From Pseudomonadota bacterium (GTDB taxonomy: Bacteria > Pseudomonadota > Alphaproteobacteria > Rhizobiales > Devosiaceae), in contig JAEYXQ010000006.1 of NCBI GenBank assembly GCA_023431205.1, positions 1 through 13,633 on the forward strand: a stretch of DNA of 13,633 nt, read 5' to 3'. Below the pieces are notes generated by a model. That model ran no database searches. It saw nothing but the letters and a program-made list of their open reading frames with translations, and was not told the origin of the DNA. Below are positions 12,818 to 13,633 of the stretch, one piece after another; position 1 is the first letter of the stretch; every line of letters begins with the position of its first letter. A program made the position numbers and the translations under genes.

Positions 12818-13633
12818 TCAAACCACCAGCGCTGCCCTGGCCTGGTCCAGCGACACCACGTTGGACGGTTGGGCCGGCGCGTAGCGGGCGACCATGTCGG
12901 CGCAGAACTGGGCGTATTCTTCCGGCACCTGCGGCGGGCTGGTGTGGTGCGGGGCAAGGCCACGGTGCTCCGGCGTGAAGCAGAAGGTGACGGTCACGTC
13001 AAAATCCTCGAGGGCCTTCATCTGCCGATCGAACCAGTCGAGCGCGTTGGGGCGGAAGCTGTCGGCCCAGGAAAGGCCGGTGCGCAGATAGGTGACGCCG
13101 AGCCGCTTCATCCATTCGACCGCATCGTCGAGCCGGTGGTCCTCGTAGTGGAACCACTGCACCAGCCCCATTTCGGGCGTGTGCTTGGCGAACTCTTCCA
13201 GCGCCGGCTTGGGCGTGCCGTCTTCGCGCAGCAGGCCCATGTAGAAGTGCCGGTAGTAGGACGAGCCCTCGGCTTCGCGGTGGCGCGTCGTCGCCTCCCA
13301 CGACCGCGGCAGGTCGTAGAGGCTGTACCACTGGATGCGCTCTGCCCTGCCCTTGAGCAGTTCGGCCGAACGCTTGAGACCCCAGGCGGCCACTTCCTCG
13401 GCGCCGAAGGACGACACCCCGACCTCGCTCACCCAGATCGGCAGGTCGGTGACGCCGCGGATCTCGTCGAGCTTGTTGGGCCACTCGTGGATCTGCCAAA
13501 GGTTCCAGTCGAGGGGGAATCCGTGCACGGCCACAGCCTCGAGCTTGTCGAGCACGCCATAGTCCTTCATGCGCTGCATGAAGCCCGGATCGATCGGCGA
13601 GATGCCGCCCAGCACCTTGGTCAGGCCCGGGTT
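12818..13633 (-). CDS. TIM-barrel glycoside hydrolase (beta-xylosidase-like), 5'-truncated by the window edge
   Basis: The frame is open to the right edge, so the N-terminus lies outside; 271 residues are visible. The first part is the C-terminal half of a (beta/alpha)8 glycosidase: LGGISPIDPGF, then AVAVHGFPLDWN, and the strand LPIWVSEVGVSSFG, whose Glu (about residue 70 of the visible part) is placed like the catalytic nucleophile of clan GH-A enzymes. The strand RIQWYSLYDLPRSW follows. After a FAKHTPEMG linker the protein does not end. It continues with LVQWFHYEDHRLDDAVEWMK and LGVTYLRTGLSWADSF, which look like the first two strands of another such barrel, and stops soon after TSPPQVPEEYAQFCADMVARYA. 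The family is probably xylosidase/GH39-like; substrate unknown. It probably trims or edits the polysaccharide made by the neighbouring operons. No export signal can be judged. Confidence 0.8.
   Translation of the reverse strand, partial: NPGLTKVLGGISPIDPGFMQRMKDYGVLDKLEAVAVHGFPLDWNLWQIHEWPNKLDEIRGVTDLPIWVSEVGVSSFGAEEVAAWGLKRSAELLKGRAERIQWYSLYDLPRSWEATTRHREAEGSSYYRHFYMGLLREDGTPKPALEEFAKHTPEMGLVQWFHYEDHRLDDAVEWMKRLGVTYLRTGLSWADSFRPNALDWFDRQMKALEDFDVTVTFCFTPEHRGLAPHHTSPPQVPEEYAQFCADMVARYAPAQPSNVVSLDQARAALVV

Overview
The window is GC-rich DNA with tightly packed genes, four-base ATGA overlaps and protein families typical of Alphaproteobacteria. A Hyphomicrobiales organism of Devosia type fits best, but this is inferred from gene content and base composition, not from a marker gene. 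The main content is part of a surface-polysaccharide (exopolysaccharide or capsule) biosynthesis locus, flanked on the left by small envelope or stress-type genes. No rRNA, tRNA, CRISPR array, transposase or phage gene was seen.

Layout. Positions 3-994 (+) hold the 3' end of a DUF4142 protein with its terminator, a 46-residue single-pass membrane peptide and a DUF378 membrane protein. Positions 1013-7652 (-) form one six-gene operon. In transcription order it encodes a dTDP-L-rhamnose-4-epimerase-like SDR, a CDP-paratose/tyvelose-2-epimerase-like SDR, a GT4 glycosyltransferase and three consecutive CgeB-like glycosyltransferases. Four of its five junctions are ATGA overlaps, and the fifth is an 8-base gap with the ribosome binding site on the stop codon. 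Positions 7653-7982 are the divergent control region. Positions 7983-12673 (+) encode a small conserved acidic protein, a zinc-type (MDR) dehydrogenase, a Gfo/Idh/MocA oxidoreductase, a polysaccharide pyruvyl transferase and an FrhB-like iron-sulfur/flavin protein. The last four are probably translationally coupled. Positions 12694-12790 carry two inverted REP-like GC-rich hairpins between convergent genes. Positions 12818-13633 (-) are the 3' part of a TIM-barrel glycoside hydrolase whose tail resembles the beginning of a second barrel.

How the genes could work together (inference). The two SDR epimerases and the MDR/Gfo-Idh pair would make or modify nucleotide sugars. The four glycosyltransferases would assemble the repeat unit. 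The pyruvyl transferase, perhaps with the FrhB-like redox protein, would add or alter an acidic substituent. The glycosidase would trim or edit the polymer. Polymerisation and export genes (Wzx, Wzy, Wza, Wzc or ABC transporter) are not in the window and are expected outside it.

The best candidates for undescribed biology are the coupled pyruvyl transferase and FrhB-like pair, and the glycosidase with an apparent extra half-barrel. At regulatory scale there is an 8-bp hairpin that exactly covers the DUF378 ribosome binding site, next to a possible EcfG-type promoter.
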